A DNA stretch of 64,000 bases from an uncultured Flavobacterium sp. (lineage in GTDB: Bacteria > Bacteroidota > Bacteroidia > Flavobacteriales > Flavobacteriaceae). Made by a program: the position numbers and the translations under genes. The notes beneath the pieces are model-generated. The model searched no databases. It saw nothing but the letters and a program-made list of their open reading frames with translations, and was not told the origin of the DNA. This document shows positions 1 through 9,768 of the stretch, in pieces. Position 1 is the stretch's first letter. Every line of letters starts with the position of its first letter. The stretch is from the NCBI RefSeq assembly GCF_963422545.1, contig NZ_OY730245.1:248001-312000 (forward strand), written 5' to 3'.

Positions 1-933
1 TACTATCAAGGTAATGTTGCCAAATGGAAAAAATTGGCAAACTCATTAATGTTGAGAGTAGCAATGCGTTTGTCTAAAGTAAACCCTGCAAAAGCACAAC
101 AATATGTTGAGAAAGCTGTAGCTAAAGGTGTTTTTACTTCAAATGATGACAGTTTAGTCTTAAAACATGATTCAGGACCACAAGGAGTTAAAACAAACCC
201 AATAACTTCATCTTGGGTTAGAAATGACTTAAACGGAGGAGACGCCAATATAAAATTCAGTAAAACGTTTATCGATATGTTGAAAAACAATAACGATCCT
301 CGTTTAAGAATTTATGCTAAATTGGAAGCTACAGGAGATAACACTCCGGCAAACCAACAAGGTCTTGCAAATGATGCAAAAGAATTCCCGGGCGGAAATA
401 AAAAATTGTTCTCAGATCCTAATACTTCTACAGTATTGCGTTTAGATGCACCAACTTTAATTATGTCTTATGCTGAGGTTCAGTTTATCCTGGCAGAAGC
501 AGCTGTAAAAGGCTGGAATGTTGGCGGAACAGCACAAAAACATTATGAAGACGGAGTAAGAGCTGCAATGGAAGTTCTGGTTATTTTTGGAGATAAAGTA
601 CCAGCGGTTTCACTTGCAGAATACAATACTTACATGGCCGCTCATCCTTTTAAAGCTGCTGGAACACAAGCTGAAAAAATCGAACAAATTATAACTCAAA
701 AATGGATTGTATTGTTATTCAATGGTTTTGAAGCATTTTCAGAATACAGAAGAACAGGATATCCGGTTTTAGTTCCAGTTAATGATCCTACAGGAGAAAC
801 AAAAGGAACAATTCCAAGAAGATTAATTTATGATCAGTCTGAATTGATAACAAATGAGGCTAATTATAAAGAAGCAATATCACGCCAGGGGTTGGATTTA
901 ATGACAACCAGAATTTGGTGGGACAAACAATAG
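1..933 (+). CDS. SusD/RagB-family nutrient-binding lipoprotein, C-terminal part
   Basis: The reading frame is open from the first base and ends at TAG 931-933, so the N-terminus with its lipoprotein signal lies outside the window. The visible 310 residues match the C-terminal half of SusD-like proteins: an early KWKKLANSLMLRVAMR segment, then a VLRLDAPTLIMSYAEVQF segment and a late QKWIVLLFNGFEAFSEYRRTGYP segment (described in parts), which are hallmarks of this family. SusD proteins sit on the cell surface, cap a SusC TonB-dependent transporter and bind oligosaccharide. A susC gene is expected just upstream. The downstream glycosidases suggest an N-glycan or mannan ligand. A strong hairpin follows the stop, so the mannosidase genes may be a separate or attenuated transcript. 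Confidence 0.9.
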   Translation, partial: YYQGNVAKWKKLANSLMLRVAMRLSKVNPAKAQQYVEKAVAKGVFTSNDDSLVLKHDSGPQGVKTNPITSSWVRNDLNGGDANIKFSKTFIDMLKNNNDPRLRIYAKLEATGDNTPANQQGLANDAKEFPGGNKKLFSDPNTSTVLRLDAPTLIMSYAEVQFILAEAAVKGWNVGGTAQKHYEDGVRAAMEVLVIFGDKVPAVSLAEYNTYMAAHPFKAAGTQAEKIEQIITQKWIVLLFNGFEAFSEYRRTGYPVLVPVNDPTGETKGTIPRRLIYDQSELITNEANYKEAISRQGLDLMTTRIWWDKQ

Positions 934-961
934 TTTAAAATTTTGGTTAGTTAGTTGAATT

Positions 962-1001
962 AAGCCGGGTAGGAATACCTGTACCTCCCGGCTTATTTTT
1001 T
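962..1001 (+). terminator. Rho-independent terminator after susD
   Basis: AAGCCGGG at 962-969 pairs with CCCGGCTT at 987-994. The stem is extended by AGG/CCT around a bulged T, and TTATTTTTTAA follows. It lies 28 bp past the susD stop and probably ends the susCD transcript. Confidence 0.75.
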
Positions 1002-1283
1002 AATTTCTATTTTGATTTTCATTAAATTAGGGGAGTTATATCAGAGATTCGTTCAATAGTTTTTAAAACCTTTTTTTTCGCAAAGACAAAGTCGCTTCTG
1101 CTGAAAAAGATGGAATTATCATCAAAAGAACATAAAATGAATGATAGTGCTTTTTGATTTTTTTGAAACAATTTAAAATCTAAAATCAACAATCTAAAAT
1201 AAAAATTAAAGTTTGGCAGCCGTAAAAAAGGAAATGATTTCTGGATATTTTGTTAGTTACCTTTTATTCTGATAAAAACCTAA

Positions 1284-1320
1284 AGAGGAGGAATAATTGA
1301 AAAATCAATTATCCTTCTCT
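1284..1320 (+). promoter_or_regulatory. Leader hairpin upstream of the beta-mannosidase gene
   Basis: The arms are 1284-1299 (AGAGGAGGAATAATTG) and 1306-1320 (CAATTATCCTTCTCT). They pair almost fully around a 6-nt loop. The structure includes a Shine-Dalgarno-like AGGAGG followed by a TTG that could open the frame at 1297. Because the bases are tied up in the palindrome, and a signal peptide starts only at 1372, I treat this as a leader structure and not as the start site. The rest of 1002-1371 shows no gene. Confidence 0.4.
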
Positions 1321-1371
1321 AACTGCCAACAATTGAATTGTAATACATATATAATTTATTACTCAGTAAAA

Positions 1372-3363
1372 ATGGAATGTAAAAAAAGCTTTTATTGGTT
1401 TGTCGGTATTTGTCTCGCCAATTTTTCATTGACGGCAAATGCTCAAAATATTGACTTAAAAACGGGCTGGCAATACCGCGAAACAAAAACGGAAAAATGG
1501 AATCCTGCAACAGTTCCGGGAGAAATTCATACCGATTTACTGAATAATAAAGCAATTCCGGATCCATTTTATCGTGATAACGAGAAGAAATTAGAATGGA
1601 TTGAAAAGAAAGATTGGGAATATAAAACAACTTTTAAAGTAAATCCCGAAACTTTAAAAAAGAAAAATACAGAACTGGTTTTTGACGGATTAGATACTTA
1701 TGCAACAGTTTATCTAAACAATCAATTGGTGCTAAAAGCAGATAACATGTTTCTGCAATGGCGAGTTGATGTAAAAAAGATCTTGAAATCAGGAAATAAT
1801 GATTTGGTTATTGTGTTCAAATCGGCACAAAATGTTGTTGATTCACTTGCCAAGAAAGATTTACCATTTGTAATTCCCGATAATCCGCGTGCTTATGTGC
1901 GTAAAGCGCAATACCATTTTGGATGGGATTGGGGACCAAAATTCACTACTTGCGGAATCTGGAAAACACCACGATTAGAAGCCTACGATAAAAAAACTCC
2001 TGAGAAACCTTATGTACTTGATCGTAAAATCGAATTGGTACAAGAACCTGATAATGTTGGTAAAACATTCTATTTCAAAATAGATGGAAAACCGGTGTAT
2101 ATGAAAGGAGCCAATTATATTCCATCAGATGCATTTCTTTCCAGAGTAACCAAAAAAGAATACGAAAAAGTAATTGGTATGGCCAAAGATGCCAACATGA
2201 ATATGCTTCGTGTTTGGGGCGGAGGTATTTATGAAGACGATTATTTCTATGACTTATGTGATAAAAACGGAATCTATATCTGGCAGGATTTTATGTTTGC
2301 CGGAACAATGGTACCGGGAGATGATGCTTTTTTTGCCAATGTAAAAAAAGAAGTTCAGTATCAGGTAAAACGTTTACGTCATCATAAAAGTATTGTTTTG
2401 TGGTGCGGAAATAACGAAATCGACGAAGCCTTTAAAGATTGGGGATGGCAAAAAAGCATGAAAATGCCAAAGCAAGATTCGATTCGTTTATGGAAAGATT
2501 ACGTTCGTTTGTTTCAGGATAGTATCCCAAAATGGGTAAAAGAAGTCGATAATAAACGACCATATATCAGTTCATCGCCATCATTTCATTGGTCAAAAGC
2601 CAAAAGCATTACCGAAGGAGACAGTCATTACTGGGGAACCTGGTGGGGATTAGAAGATGTTGAAGTCGTACAAAATAAAACAGGACGTTTTGTGAGCGAA
2701 TACGGAATGCAGGCGATGCCAAATTATTCTTCTATCGAAAGATTTACTGTGCCGGAAGACAGATATTTATATTCGGATATTTTACAAGCGCATCAAAAAG
2801 CCGGAAAAGGATTCCTGAAATTAGATTCGTATTTGAATAGATATTTCATTGATTCAACCAAAATAAAGAAAATGAATGTCGAGGATTATACCTATCTAAC
2901 ACAGTGTTTACAGTATTATTCTCTTAAAAATATTATCGGAATTCATCGTTCAAAAGCGCCTTATAATATGGGAACTTTAGTTTGGCAGCTTAACGATTGC
3001 TGGCCAGTTGCAAGTTGGAGTGTGACCGATTATTACGACAGACAACCAAAAGCAGCTTGGTATGCCATGAAAGAAGCGTATCGGGATGATAAAACACCGG
3101 AAATAGATTTAACTCGTCCGATAAGTTTAAAATTGGATGATCCAAAAATTACATGGACAATAAAAGGAAACAAGTTGACTCTGAAAGCTTTAAAAGATGC
3201 TAAATATGTAAATGTTTCCATAAAAGGATATACCGGAAAATGGAGTGATAATTATTTCAGTTTAAAAGCAGGCGAAGAAAAAACAATCACATTTGAAGGG
3301 AAAATAATAAAACCGGAAGTGAAAATTTATTCTCTTTATGATGTTTTAAGGAGGTACAATTAA
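1372..3363 (+). CDS. GH2 beta-mannosidase, compact form lacking internal domains
   Basis: Predicted exported exo-beta-mannosidase that removes the Man-beta-1,4-GlcNAc mannose of N-glycan cores or of manno-oligosaccharides. ATG 1372 gives a signal peptide ending TANAQ; an in-frame TTG at 1297 is less likely. The N-terminal sugar-binding sandwich is about residues 26-205, and the TIM barrel contains the acid/base Glu349 (WCGNNE) and nucleophile Glu443 (FVSEYG). The protein is 663 residues against roughly 820-870 for the family. The segment between LEAYD (nt about 1990) and KIELVQ (nt about 2027) is only a short linker where an Ig-like domain of about 110 residues is expected, and the domain after the barrel (nt about 3060-3150) is also much shortened. 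The 94-residue spacing of the two catalytic Glu is normal, so the barrel looks intact. It leads a gene run with GH92 and GH125 enzymes. Confidence 0.88.
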   Translation: MECKKSFYWFVGICLANFSLTANAQNIDLKTGWQYRETKTEKWNPATVPGEIHTDLLNNKAIPDPFYRDNEKKLEWIEKKDWEYKTTFKVNPETLKKKNTELVFDGLDTYATVYLNNQLVLKADNMFLQWRVDVKKILKSGNNDLVIVFKSAQNVVDSLAKKDLPFVIPDNPRAYVRKAQYHFGWDWGPKFTTCGIWKTPRLEAYDKKTPEKPYVLDRKIELVQEPDNVGKTFYFKIDGKPVYMKGANYIPSDAFLSRVTKKEYEKVIGMAKDANMNMLRVWGGGIYEDDYFYDLCDKNGIYIWQDFMFAGTMVPGDDAFFANVKKEVQYQVKRLRHHKSIVLWCGNNEIDEAFKDWGWQKSMKMPKQDSIRLWKDYVRLFQDSIPKWVKEVDNKRPYISSSPSFHWSKAKSITEGDSHYWGTWWGLEDVEVVQNKTGRFVSEYGMQAMPNYSSIERFTVPEDRYLYSDILQAHQKAGKGFLKLDSYLNRYFIDSTKIKKMNVEDYTYLTQCLQYYSLKNIIGIHRSKAPYNMGTLVWQLNDCWPVASWSVTDYYDRQPKAAWYAMKEAYRDDKTPEIDLTRPISLKLDDPKITWTIKGNKLTLKALKDAKYVNVSIKGYTGKWSDNYFSLKAGEEKTITFEGKIIKPEVKIYSLYDVLRRYN

Positions 3364-3379
3364 AGGTTCAGAGGTTTCT

Positions 3380-3520
3380 GTAGAGGCGCACAGTAGTGCG
3401 TCTTAGAGGTTCAAAGCGACAAAGGTTTTCCGTAGAGAGGCACAGCAGTGCGTCTTTAGGTTCAAAGATTAAAAAAATATCTGCGTAAATCAGTTTAATC
3501 CGCGTCATCCGCGTGCCATC
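3380..3520. repeat. Extragenic palindromic repeats between GH2 and GH92 genes
   Basis: Two near-identical copies of GTAGAGGCGCACAGTAGTGC plus GTCTT stand at 3380-3404 and 3432-3456, both followed by a TTCAAAG motif. A third element rich in CCGCGTCATCCGCGTGCC lies at 3480-3520. I know similar elements as scattered, non-coding repeats in Flavobacterium genomes. The spacer therefore probably carries no gene. Confidence 0.6.
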
Positions 3521-3538
3521 ATACAAGTCAAATAAAAA

Positions 3539-5812
3539 ATGAATAAAATGATTACAAAATACAAGCACATCGTTTTCTTTATAATTATGCTAATTAATTT
3601 GCCTGTTATTTCACAGGAAAAGAAAGCAAAACAAACCAATTCAGATTACACTCAATATGTAAATCCATTTATAGGATCTGCTGGACACGGACACGTATTT
3701 GTGGGAGCCAATGTTCCTTTTGGAGCAGTGCAGTTAGGACCTGTAAATGTTTTTGAAGGCTGGGATTGGTGCAGCGGATACAACTATGCCAGTAATACCA
3801 TTTTAGGTTTTACGCATACGCATTTAAGCGGAACTGGAATTGGAGATTTAAACGATATTTTGTTGCTTCCTGTTTCAGGAAAAGTGCCACTTACCAAAGG
3901 AACAAAAGAAGATATGACAACCGGTTACGGTTCTTATTTCTCACATAAAAACGAAGTAAGCAAAGCAGGATATTACAGTGTTTTATTGGATAAATATAAA
4001 ATCAAAGCAGAGTTAACGGCAAGCGAAAGAGTAGGTTTTCATAAATACACTTTTAATGCTGCTACAGATAATCACGTTTTATTAGATTTAGCTGACGGAA
4101 TTGGCTGGGATAAACCAGTAAAAACTTTCATCAAAAAAATTAACGAAACTACCCTTGTAGGATATCGATATTCTGCGGGTTGGGCTGCAGATCAGCGTAT
4201 TTTTTTCACGATAGAATTCTCTGAGCCAATTTCAAATATAGAATTGTATGACAATACAACTGTTGTTTCTGGAAATGAAGGAGAAGGTTTAAAAATGAAA
4301 GCCATTTTAGATTTTGCAACTTTAAAAAATAAACAAGTTTTAGTAAAAGTGGGGATTTCTCCAGTAAGTTCAGAGAATGCTTCCGCAAATATTAGAGCCG
4401 AAATTCCAGGTTGGGATTTTAATGCTGTAGCAAAAGAAGCGACTTCAAAATGGAACAAAGAACTGAATAAGATTCAGATCAAAGCAGACGATAAAACCAT
4501 GAAAGTTTTTTATACGGCTTTGTATCACACCATGTTTGCGCCTTCAATTTTCAATGATGTAAACGGAGATTATAGAGGAACAGACAAAAAAGTGTATGAA
4601 AAAGCAGGTTTTACCAACTACACCACTTTCTCACTTTGGGATACGTATCGTGGTTTACATCCTTTATACACGATTACACAGCCAAATAAAATCAATGATA
4701 TCGTTAAATCATTTTTGGCAATCTACGAACAACAAGGCAGATTACCGGTTTGGCATTTAATGGGTAATGAAACCAATACGATGAATGGAAATCATTCCAT
4801 CGCTGTTATTGTAGATGCATATATGAAAGGTTATAGAGATTATGACACAGCATTAGCATACGAAGCCATCAAAAAAACAGCCATGCAAACGCGTGACGGA
4901 ATGGATTATGTTCAAAAACTAGAATATATTCCTGCCGATAAAATGTTAGAATCAGTTGGTAATGCTTTAGAATATGCTATTGATGATTATTGCGTGGCAC
5001 AAATGGCAAAATCTTTAGGGAAAACGGATGACTATAATTATTTCACTAAAAGAGCCAATTTGTACAAACTTTATTTCGATAAAGAAACCACATTCATGAG
5101 AGGAAAATTAACTGACGGAAATTGGAGAACGCCATTTAATCCGCTTTCATCAGCACATCGTAAAGACGATTATGTAGAAGGAAATGCCTGGCAATACACC
5201 TGGTTAGTTCCTCAGGATCCTTATGGTTTAATTGAATTATTTGGAAGCGAAGATAAATTTTTAACCAAATTAGATTCACTTTTCTTAATAACAGATAAAG
5301 TAGAAGGCGAAGAAATTTCACCAGATATCAGCGGATTAATTGGTCAATATGCACAAGGAAACGAGCCGAATCATCATATCCCATATCTTTATGCTTACGC
5401 AGGACAACCTTGGAAAACGGCTAAACTAATTCGTGAAATCGATGATAAATTCTATTCGACAAAACCGGACGGATTATGCGGAAATGAAGATTTAGGACAA
5501 ATGTCGGCTTGGTATGTTTTCTCTTCAATGGGATTCTATTCAGTTAATCCGGCAAACGGAATTTATGTTTTAGGAAGTCCGTTAGTAAACTCAGCAACAA
5601 TCCATCATAAAGAAGGTATTTCGTTTACCTTGAAAGCAATCGATAATAGCAAAACAAACATCTATATCCAAAAAGCAGAATATAACGGAAAGCCTTATAC
5701 AAAATCGTATATTACGCATGATATGATCGTAAAAGGAGGAGAGTTAAAATTGTATATGGGAAGCAAACCATCGACAACTTTTGGAGTAAAAAAAGAAGAT
5801 AGACCGCTTTAG
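3539..5812 (+). CDS. GH92 alpha-mannosidase (first copy)
   Basis: Predicted exported, calcium-dependent exo-alpha-mannosidase of family GH92, which trims alpha-1,2- (or 1,3/1,4/1,6-) linked mannose from high-mannose glycans. A 757-residue protein with a signal peptide ending at PVISQ. Family signatures visible are GSAGHGHVFVGANVPFGA near residue 42, EGNAWQYTWLVPQDPYG near 545, GNEPNHHIPYLYAYAG near 607 and CGNEDLGQMSAWYVFSSMG near 648. Length is normal for the family. The Glu in GNEP (residue 609) is replaced by Gln in the next gene, so the two paralogs may differ in linkage preference (inference). It is transcribed with the flanking glycosidases. Confidence 0.92.
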   Translation: MNKMITKYKHIVFFIIMLINLPVISQEKKAKQTNSDYTQYVNPFIGSAGHGHVFVGANVPFGAVQLGPVNVFEGWDWCSGYNYASNTILGFTHTHLSGTGIGDLNDILLLPVSGKVPLTKGTKEDMTTGYGSYFSHKNEVSKAGYYSVLLDKYKIKAELTASERVGFHKYTFNAATDNHVLLDLADGIGWDKPVKTFIKKINETTLVGYRYSAGWAADQRIFFTIEFSEPISNIELYDNTTVVSGNEGEGLKMKAILDFATLKNKQVLVKVGISPVSSENASANIRAEIPGWDFNAVAKEATSKWNKELNKIQIKADDKTMKVFYTALYHTMFAPSIFNDVNGDYRGTDKKVYEKAGFTNYTTFSLWDTYRGLHPLYTITQPNKINDIVKSFLAIYEQQGRLPVWHLMGNETNTMNGNHSIAVIVDAYMKGYRDYDTALAYEAIKKTAMQTRDGMDYVQKLEYIPADKMLESVGNALEYAIDDYCVAQMAKSLGKTDDYNYFTKRANLYKLYFDKETTFMRGKLTDGNWRTPFNPLSSAHRKDDYVEGNAWQYTWLVPQDPYGLIELFGSEDKFLTKLDSLFLITDKVEGEEISPDISGLIGQYAQGNEPNHHIPYLYAYAGQPWKTAKLIREIDDKFYSTKPDGLCGNEDLGQMSAWYVFSSMGFYSVNPANGIYVLGSPLVNSATIHHKEGISFTLKAIDNSKTNIYIQKAEYNGKPYTKSYITHDMIVKGGELKLYMGSKPSTTFGVKKEDRPL

Positions 5813-5880
5813 GAAGTTTTAAGTTTTCAGTCGCAGTTTTCAGTCATATTTCACATTTTACAACATACAATTCACATAAT

Positions 5881-8166
5881 ATGAAAATAAAGAGTTTAAT
5901 TTTTTTAGGGATATTACAATGTTGCGTTTTTGTAAACGCACAAGTTAAAACTTTAGCCCCTGTAGAATATGTAAATCCTTTAATGGGAACACAATCTTTG
6001 CATAGTCTTTCTAACGGAAATACTTATCCTGCGATTTGCCGACCTTGGGGAATGAATTTCTGGACGCCACAAACGGGGAAAATGGGCGACGGATGGGCAT
6101 ATATTTACACCGCAGACAAGATTAGAGGATTCAAACAAACGCATCAGCCATCACCTTGGATGAACGATTACGGACAATTCTCAATTATGCCCGTAACCGG
6201 AAAATTGGCTTTTACAGAAGAAGAAAGAGGAAGTTGGTTCAGTCATAAAGCTGAGGTTTCTAAACCATATTATTACAGCGTATATCTTGCAGATTATGAT
6301 GTAACGACTGAAATTACAGCTACAGAAAGAGCGGCACATTTTCAGATTACATTTCCTGAGAATGAGCAATCTTCTATCGTAATTGATGCATTTGATAAAG
6401 GTTCTTATATCAAAATTATTCCATCAGAAAATAAAATTATTGGGTACACAACCCGCAATAGTGGTGGCGTTCCGGAGAATTTCAAAAACTATTTTGTATT
6501 ACAATTCGATAAACCATTTTCGACCAATTATACTTGGCATGATAAGGTTTTAGAAAAAGACAAATTAGAATTAAAAGACAATCATGTAGGCGCAGTAGTT
6601 GGTTTTAAAACTAAAAAAGGAGAAATCGTAAATGTAAAAGTTTCCTCTTCATTTATTAGCCCGGAACAAGCTGAGTTGAATTTAAAGAACGAATTAGGAA
6701 CAGCATCATTTAATGAAACCTTAGTACAATCAAAACAAGAATGGAATAAAACTTTAGGAAAATTAACTGCTGAAGGAGGAAGTGACGAACAACTAAAAAC
6801 GTTTTATTCCTGTTTGTACCGTACCGTTTGTTTTCCTCAAAAACAATATGAAATAGATGCTAAAGGTCAAATTGTACATTATAGTCCATACAATGGTAAA
6901 GTATTGCCGGGTTATATGTTTGCAGGAACTGGATTTTGGGATACTTTTCGTGCTTTATATCCTTTGTTAAATCTGGTTTATCCTTCTATAAATACAGAAA
7001 TGCAGGTAGGATTAATCAACGATTATAACGAAGGTGGTTTCTTGCCGGAATGGTCAAGTCCCGGATTTAGAGATGTAATGGTTGGGAATAATTCTGCATC
7101 TGTAGTTTCTGATGCTTATATAAAAGGATTACGTGGTTATGATATCAATAAATTATACGAAGCATTGTTGCATGGCGCTAATAACGAAGGGCCATTAGAA
7201 GCTGTTGGACGAAAAGGAGTAGAGTATTACAATACTTTAGGTTATGTTCCTTATGATGTAAAAATCAATGAAAATGCAGCCAGAACATTAGAATATGCTT
7301 ATGATGATTTTGCAATTTGGAAATTAGCGAAAGCCTTAAATCGTCCTAAAAAAGAAATCAGTTTATTCGAAAAACGAATGATGAATTATAAGAATCTTTA
7401 TAATCCGTCAATTGGTTTGATGAGTGGTAGAAATAAAGACGGAAGTTTTCCAAAAGATTTCAATCCATTTAAATGGGGAGATGCTTTTACTGAAGGAAAT
7501 GCGTGGCACTACAGCTGGAGTGTATTTCATGACGTTCATGGTTTGATTGATTTAATGGGTGGTGAGAAAAAATTCACCGCAAAATTAGATGCTGTTTTTT
7601 CAAGTCCGCCAATTTTTGATGATAGTTATTACGGATCAGTAATTCATGAAATTCGTGAGATGCAAATCATGAATATGGGACAATATGCACACGGAAATCA
7701 ACCTATTCAACACATGATTTATTTGTATAATTATGCTGGTGAACCTTGGAAAACACAATATTGGTCTCGTGAAGTGATGAACCGTTTGTACAAACCAACT
7801 CCTGATGGTTATTGCGGAGATGAGGACAACGGACAAACCTCAGCTTGGTATATTTTCTCAGCAATGGGATTTTATCCGGTTTGCCCGGGAACAGACGAAT
7901 ATGTTCTTGGAGCGCCATTATTTAAGAAACTAACCTTGCAATTAGAAAACGGAAAGCAATTAGTGATCAATGCTCCAAACAATTCTGAAACCAATAAATA
8001 TGTTCAGGATTTAAAATGGAATAATGCAACTCATACCAAAAATTACATCAATCATTTTGATGTATTAAAAGGTGGCGAATTAAATTTTGACATGAACAGT
8101 AAACCTAATTTGCAAAGAGGAACTTCAGCAAGTTCTTATCCATATTCTTATTCAACTTCAAAATAA
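5881..8166 (+). CDS. GH92 alpha-mannosidase (second copy)
   Basis: A second GH92 exo-alpha-mannosidase, 761 residues, with a signal peptide ending at VFVNAQ. Family blocks are present: EYVNPLMGTQSLHSLSNGN near 29, EGNAWHYSWSVFHDVHG near 538, GNQPIQHMIYLYNYAGEPW near 605 and CGDEDNGQTSAWYIFSAMG near 646. It is clearly diverged from the preceding copy, including GNQP (Gln607) in place of GNEP and a GFWDTFRALYPLL block in place of SLWDTYRGLHPLY. This argues for an old duplication with a different linkage or aglycone preference and not for redundancy. The next gene starts 4 bp after its stop, so they are cotranscribed. Confidence 0.92.
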   Translation: MKIKSLIFLGILQCCVFVNAQVKTLAPVEYVNPLMGTQSLHSLSNGNTYPAICRPWGMNFWTPQTGKMGDGWAYIYTADKIRGFKQTHQPSPWMNDYGQFSIMPVTGKLAFTEEERGSWFSHKAEVSKPYYYSVYLADYDVTTEITATERAAHFQITFPENEQSSIVIDAFDKGSYIKIIPSENKIIGYTTRNSGGVPENFKNYFVLQFDKPFSTNYTWHDKVLEKDKLELKDNHVGAVVGFKTKKGEIVNVKVSSSFISPEQAELNLKNELGTASFNETLVQSKQEWNKTLGKLTAEGGSDEQLKTFYSCLYRTVCFPQKQYEIDAKGQIVHYSPYNGKVLPGYMFAGTGFWDTFRALYPLLNLVYPSINTEMQVGLINDYNEGGFLPEWSSPGFRDVMVGNNSASVVSDAYIKGLRGYDINKLYEALLHGANNEGPLEAVGRKGVEYYNTLGYVPYDVKINENAARTLEYAYDDFAIWKLAKALNRPKKEISLFEKRMMNYKNLYNPSIGLMSGRNKDGSFPKDFNPFKWGDAFTEGNAWHYSWSVFHDVHGLIDLMGGEKKFTAKLDAVFSSPPIFDDSYYGSVIHEIREMQIMNMGQYAHGNQPIQHMIYLYNYAGEPWKTQYWSREVMNRLYKPTPDGYCGDEDNGQTSAWYIFSAMGFYPVCPGTDEYVLGAPLFKKLTLQLENGKQLVINAPNNSETNKYVQDLKWNNATHTKNYINHFDVLKGGELNFDMNSKPNLQRGTSASSYPYSYSTSK

Positions 8167-8170
8167 TACT

Positions 8171-9631
8171 ATGCAATCACGTAGAAAATTTATAAAAAAT
8201 ACAGGAATTTTTTCAGCAGGATTATTGGCACTTCAAACTGATGTTTTTGGAATGCAGTCGGATGCTTTCAATTTTGCATTAAAAGATTTTATTACTAAAA
8301 GACCACCGGTAGCCGAAAGAAAATTTACCAGTAAAGCGGTTGAAGCAGCGATCGTAAGAATCAAAAAACAAATTGCAAATCCTGAATTGGCATGGTTGTT
8401 CGAAAACTGTTTTCCAAACACATTAGATACAACCGTTGATTTTGAAATTATCGACGGAAAACCGGATACGTATGTAATTACAGGAGATATCGATGCAATG
8501 TGGTTGCGTGATAGTACAGCTCAAATATGGCCGTATATTCCGTTTGTAAAAGAAGATAAAAAACTGGCTGAATTGGTAAAAGGAGTAATCAACCGCCAGA
8601 CAAAATGTATTTTGTTAGATCCTTATGCGAATGCTTTTTATAAAGATTTTAATCAGGTAAGCGAGTGGAAGAATGACATGACCAAAATGCAGCCGGGAAT
8701 TCACGAACGCAAATGGGAAATTGACAGTTTATGTTACCCAATACGATTAGCACACGGATATTGGAAGGAAACCGGAGACATTAGTTTGTTCGACAGCAAA
8801 TGGAAAGAAGCTATGCTACTGGTATTGCAAACTTTCAAAGAACAACAACGCTGGACAGATAAAGGACCATATAATTTTCAGAGAGTAACGGCTTGGGCTA
8901 CAGATGGTGTGCCATTAAGCGGTTACGGATATCCTGTAAAACCCTGCGGATTAATTGTTTCGACTTTCAGACCAAGCGACGATAGTACATTGTTTGGGTA
9001 TTTAATTCCGAGTAATATGTTTGCTATTGAAGTGTTAGGATATCTTCAGGAAATTTTCTCTTTGCCAGCTTTAAAAGATGATAATTTGGTTGCTAAAGCA
9101 AAAGAATTACAAGGTCAGGTTCAGAAAGGATTAGAAGAAAACGGAATAATAGATCATCCAAAATTTGGAAAAATCATTGCTTTTGAAGTTAACGGATACG
9201 GAAGTTTCCATATGATGGATGATGCCAATGTTCCTTCGTTGTTATCATTGCCGTATTTAGGTGCGATAGAACCGGATAATCAACTTTATTTGAATACACG
9301 AAAAGTAGTGCTTTCAGAAAATAATCCGTTTTTCTATAAAGGAAAAGCAGGTGAAGGTGTCGGAGGACCACACACAGGAGCAGATACAATTTGGCCAATG
9401 AGCATTGTTTTAAGAGCCATTACCAGTGTAGATGAAAATGAGATAAAAGCATGTATCGGTAATTTGATCAAAACAAATGCAGATACAGGTTTCATGCACG
9501 AATCTTTCCATAAAGACGATGTAACCAAATTTACCAGAAAATGGTTTGCATGGGCAAATACACTATTTGGAGAAATGATAGTACATACAAGCATTCATTA
9601 TCCTCAAATTTTAAAAGACAAAAATATTTAA
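8171..9631 (+). CDS. GH125 exo-alpha-1,6-mannosidase
   Basis: Family GH125 (older name DUF1237) metal-independent exo-alpha-1,6-mannosidase, which would clear the alpha-1,6 branch left by the GH92 enzymes. The 486-residue protein begins MQSRRKFIKNTGIFSAGLLAL, a twin-arginine-type leader. Family motifs seen are DIDAMWLRDSTAQIWPY near residue 107, an IDSLCYP block near 184, a RVTAWATDGVPLSGYGYPVKP block near 235, and GPHTGADTIWPM plus FMHESFHKD in the C-terminal third. It is separated by only 4 bp from the upstream GH92 gene. Confidence 0.92.
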   Translation: MQSRRKFIKNTGIFSAGLLALQTDVFGMQSDAFNFALKDFITKRPPVAERKFTSKAVEAAIVRIKKQIANPELAWLFENCFPNTLDTTVDFEIIDGKPDTYVITGDIDAMWLRDSTAQIWPYIPFVKEDKKLAELVKGVINRQTKCILLDPYANAFYKDFNQVSEWKNDMTKMQPGIHERKWEIDSLCYPIRLAHGYWKETGDISLFDSKWKEAMLLVLQTFKEQQRWTDKGPYNFQRVTAWATDGVPLSGYGYPVKPCGLIVSTFRPSDDSTLFGYLIPSNMFAIEVLGYLQEIFSLPALKDDNLVAKAKELQGQVQKGLEENGIIDHPKFGKIIAFEVNGYGSFHMMDDANVPSLLSLPYLGAIEPDNQLYLNTRKVVLSENNPFFYKGKAGEGVGGPHTGADTIWPMSIVLRAITSVDENEIKACIGNLIKTNADTGFMHESFHKDDVTKFTRKWFAWANTLFGEMIVHTSIHYPQILKDKNI

Positions 9632-9670
9632 ATAAAAAATTACCATTAAGAGATTAAGTTTATTAAGTAT

Positions 9671-9697
9671 CCTAACAGGTTTTTAAAACCTGTTAGG
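9671..9697. repeat. Palindrome between GH125 and ROK genes
   Basis: CCTAACAGGTTTT, one T, then AAAACCTGTTAGG: a perfect 13-bp inverted repeat with a 1-nt centre. There is no following T-run, so it is more likely a dispersed palindromic repeat or processing site than a classical terminator. Confidence 0.55.
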
Positions 9698-9768
9698 TAT
9701 GAATTGAAGATTAAAAATTATATTTTGTTTTCTCTTTTCTTAATGGTTCAAATCCAAAATACAAAAGA

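Noticed and set aside
1297..1371. Start of the beta-mannosidase gene at TTG 1297 with an AGGAGG motif
   Set aside because: The AGGAGG and TTG are arms of a palindrome, the extra residues show no signal-peptide character, and ATG 1372 opens a proper signal peptide.
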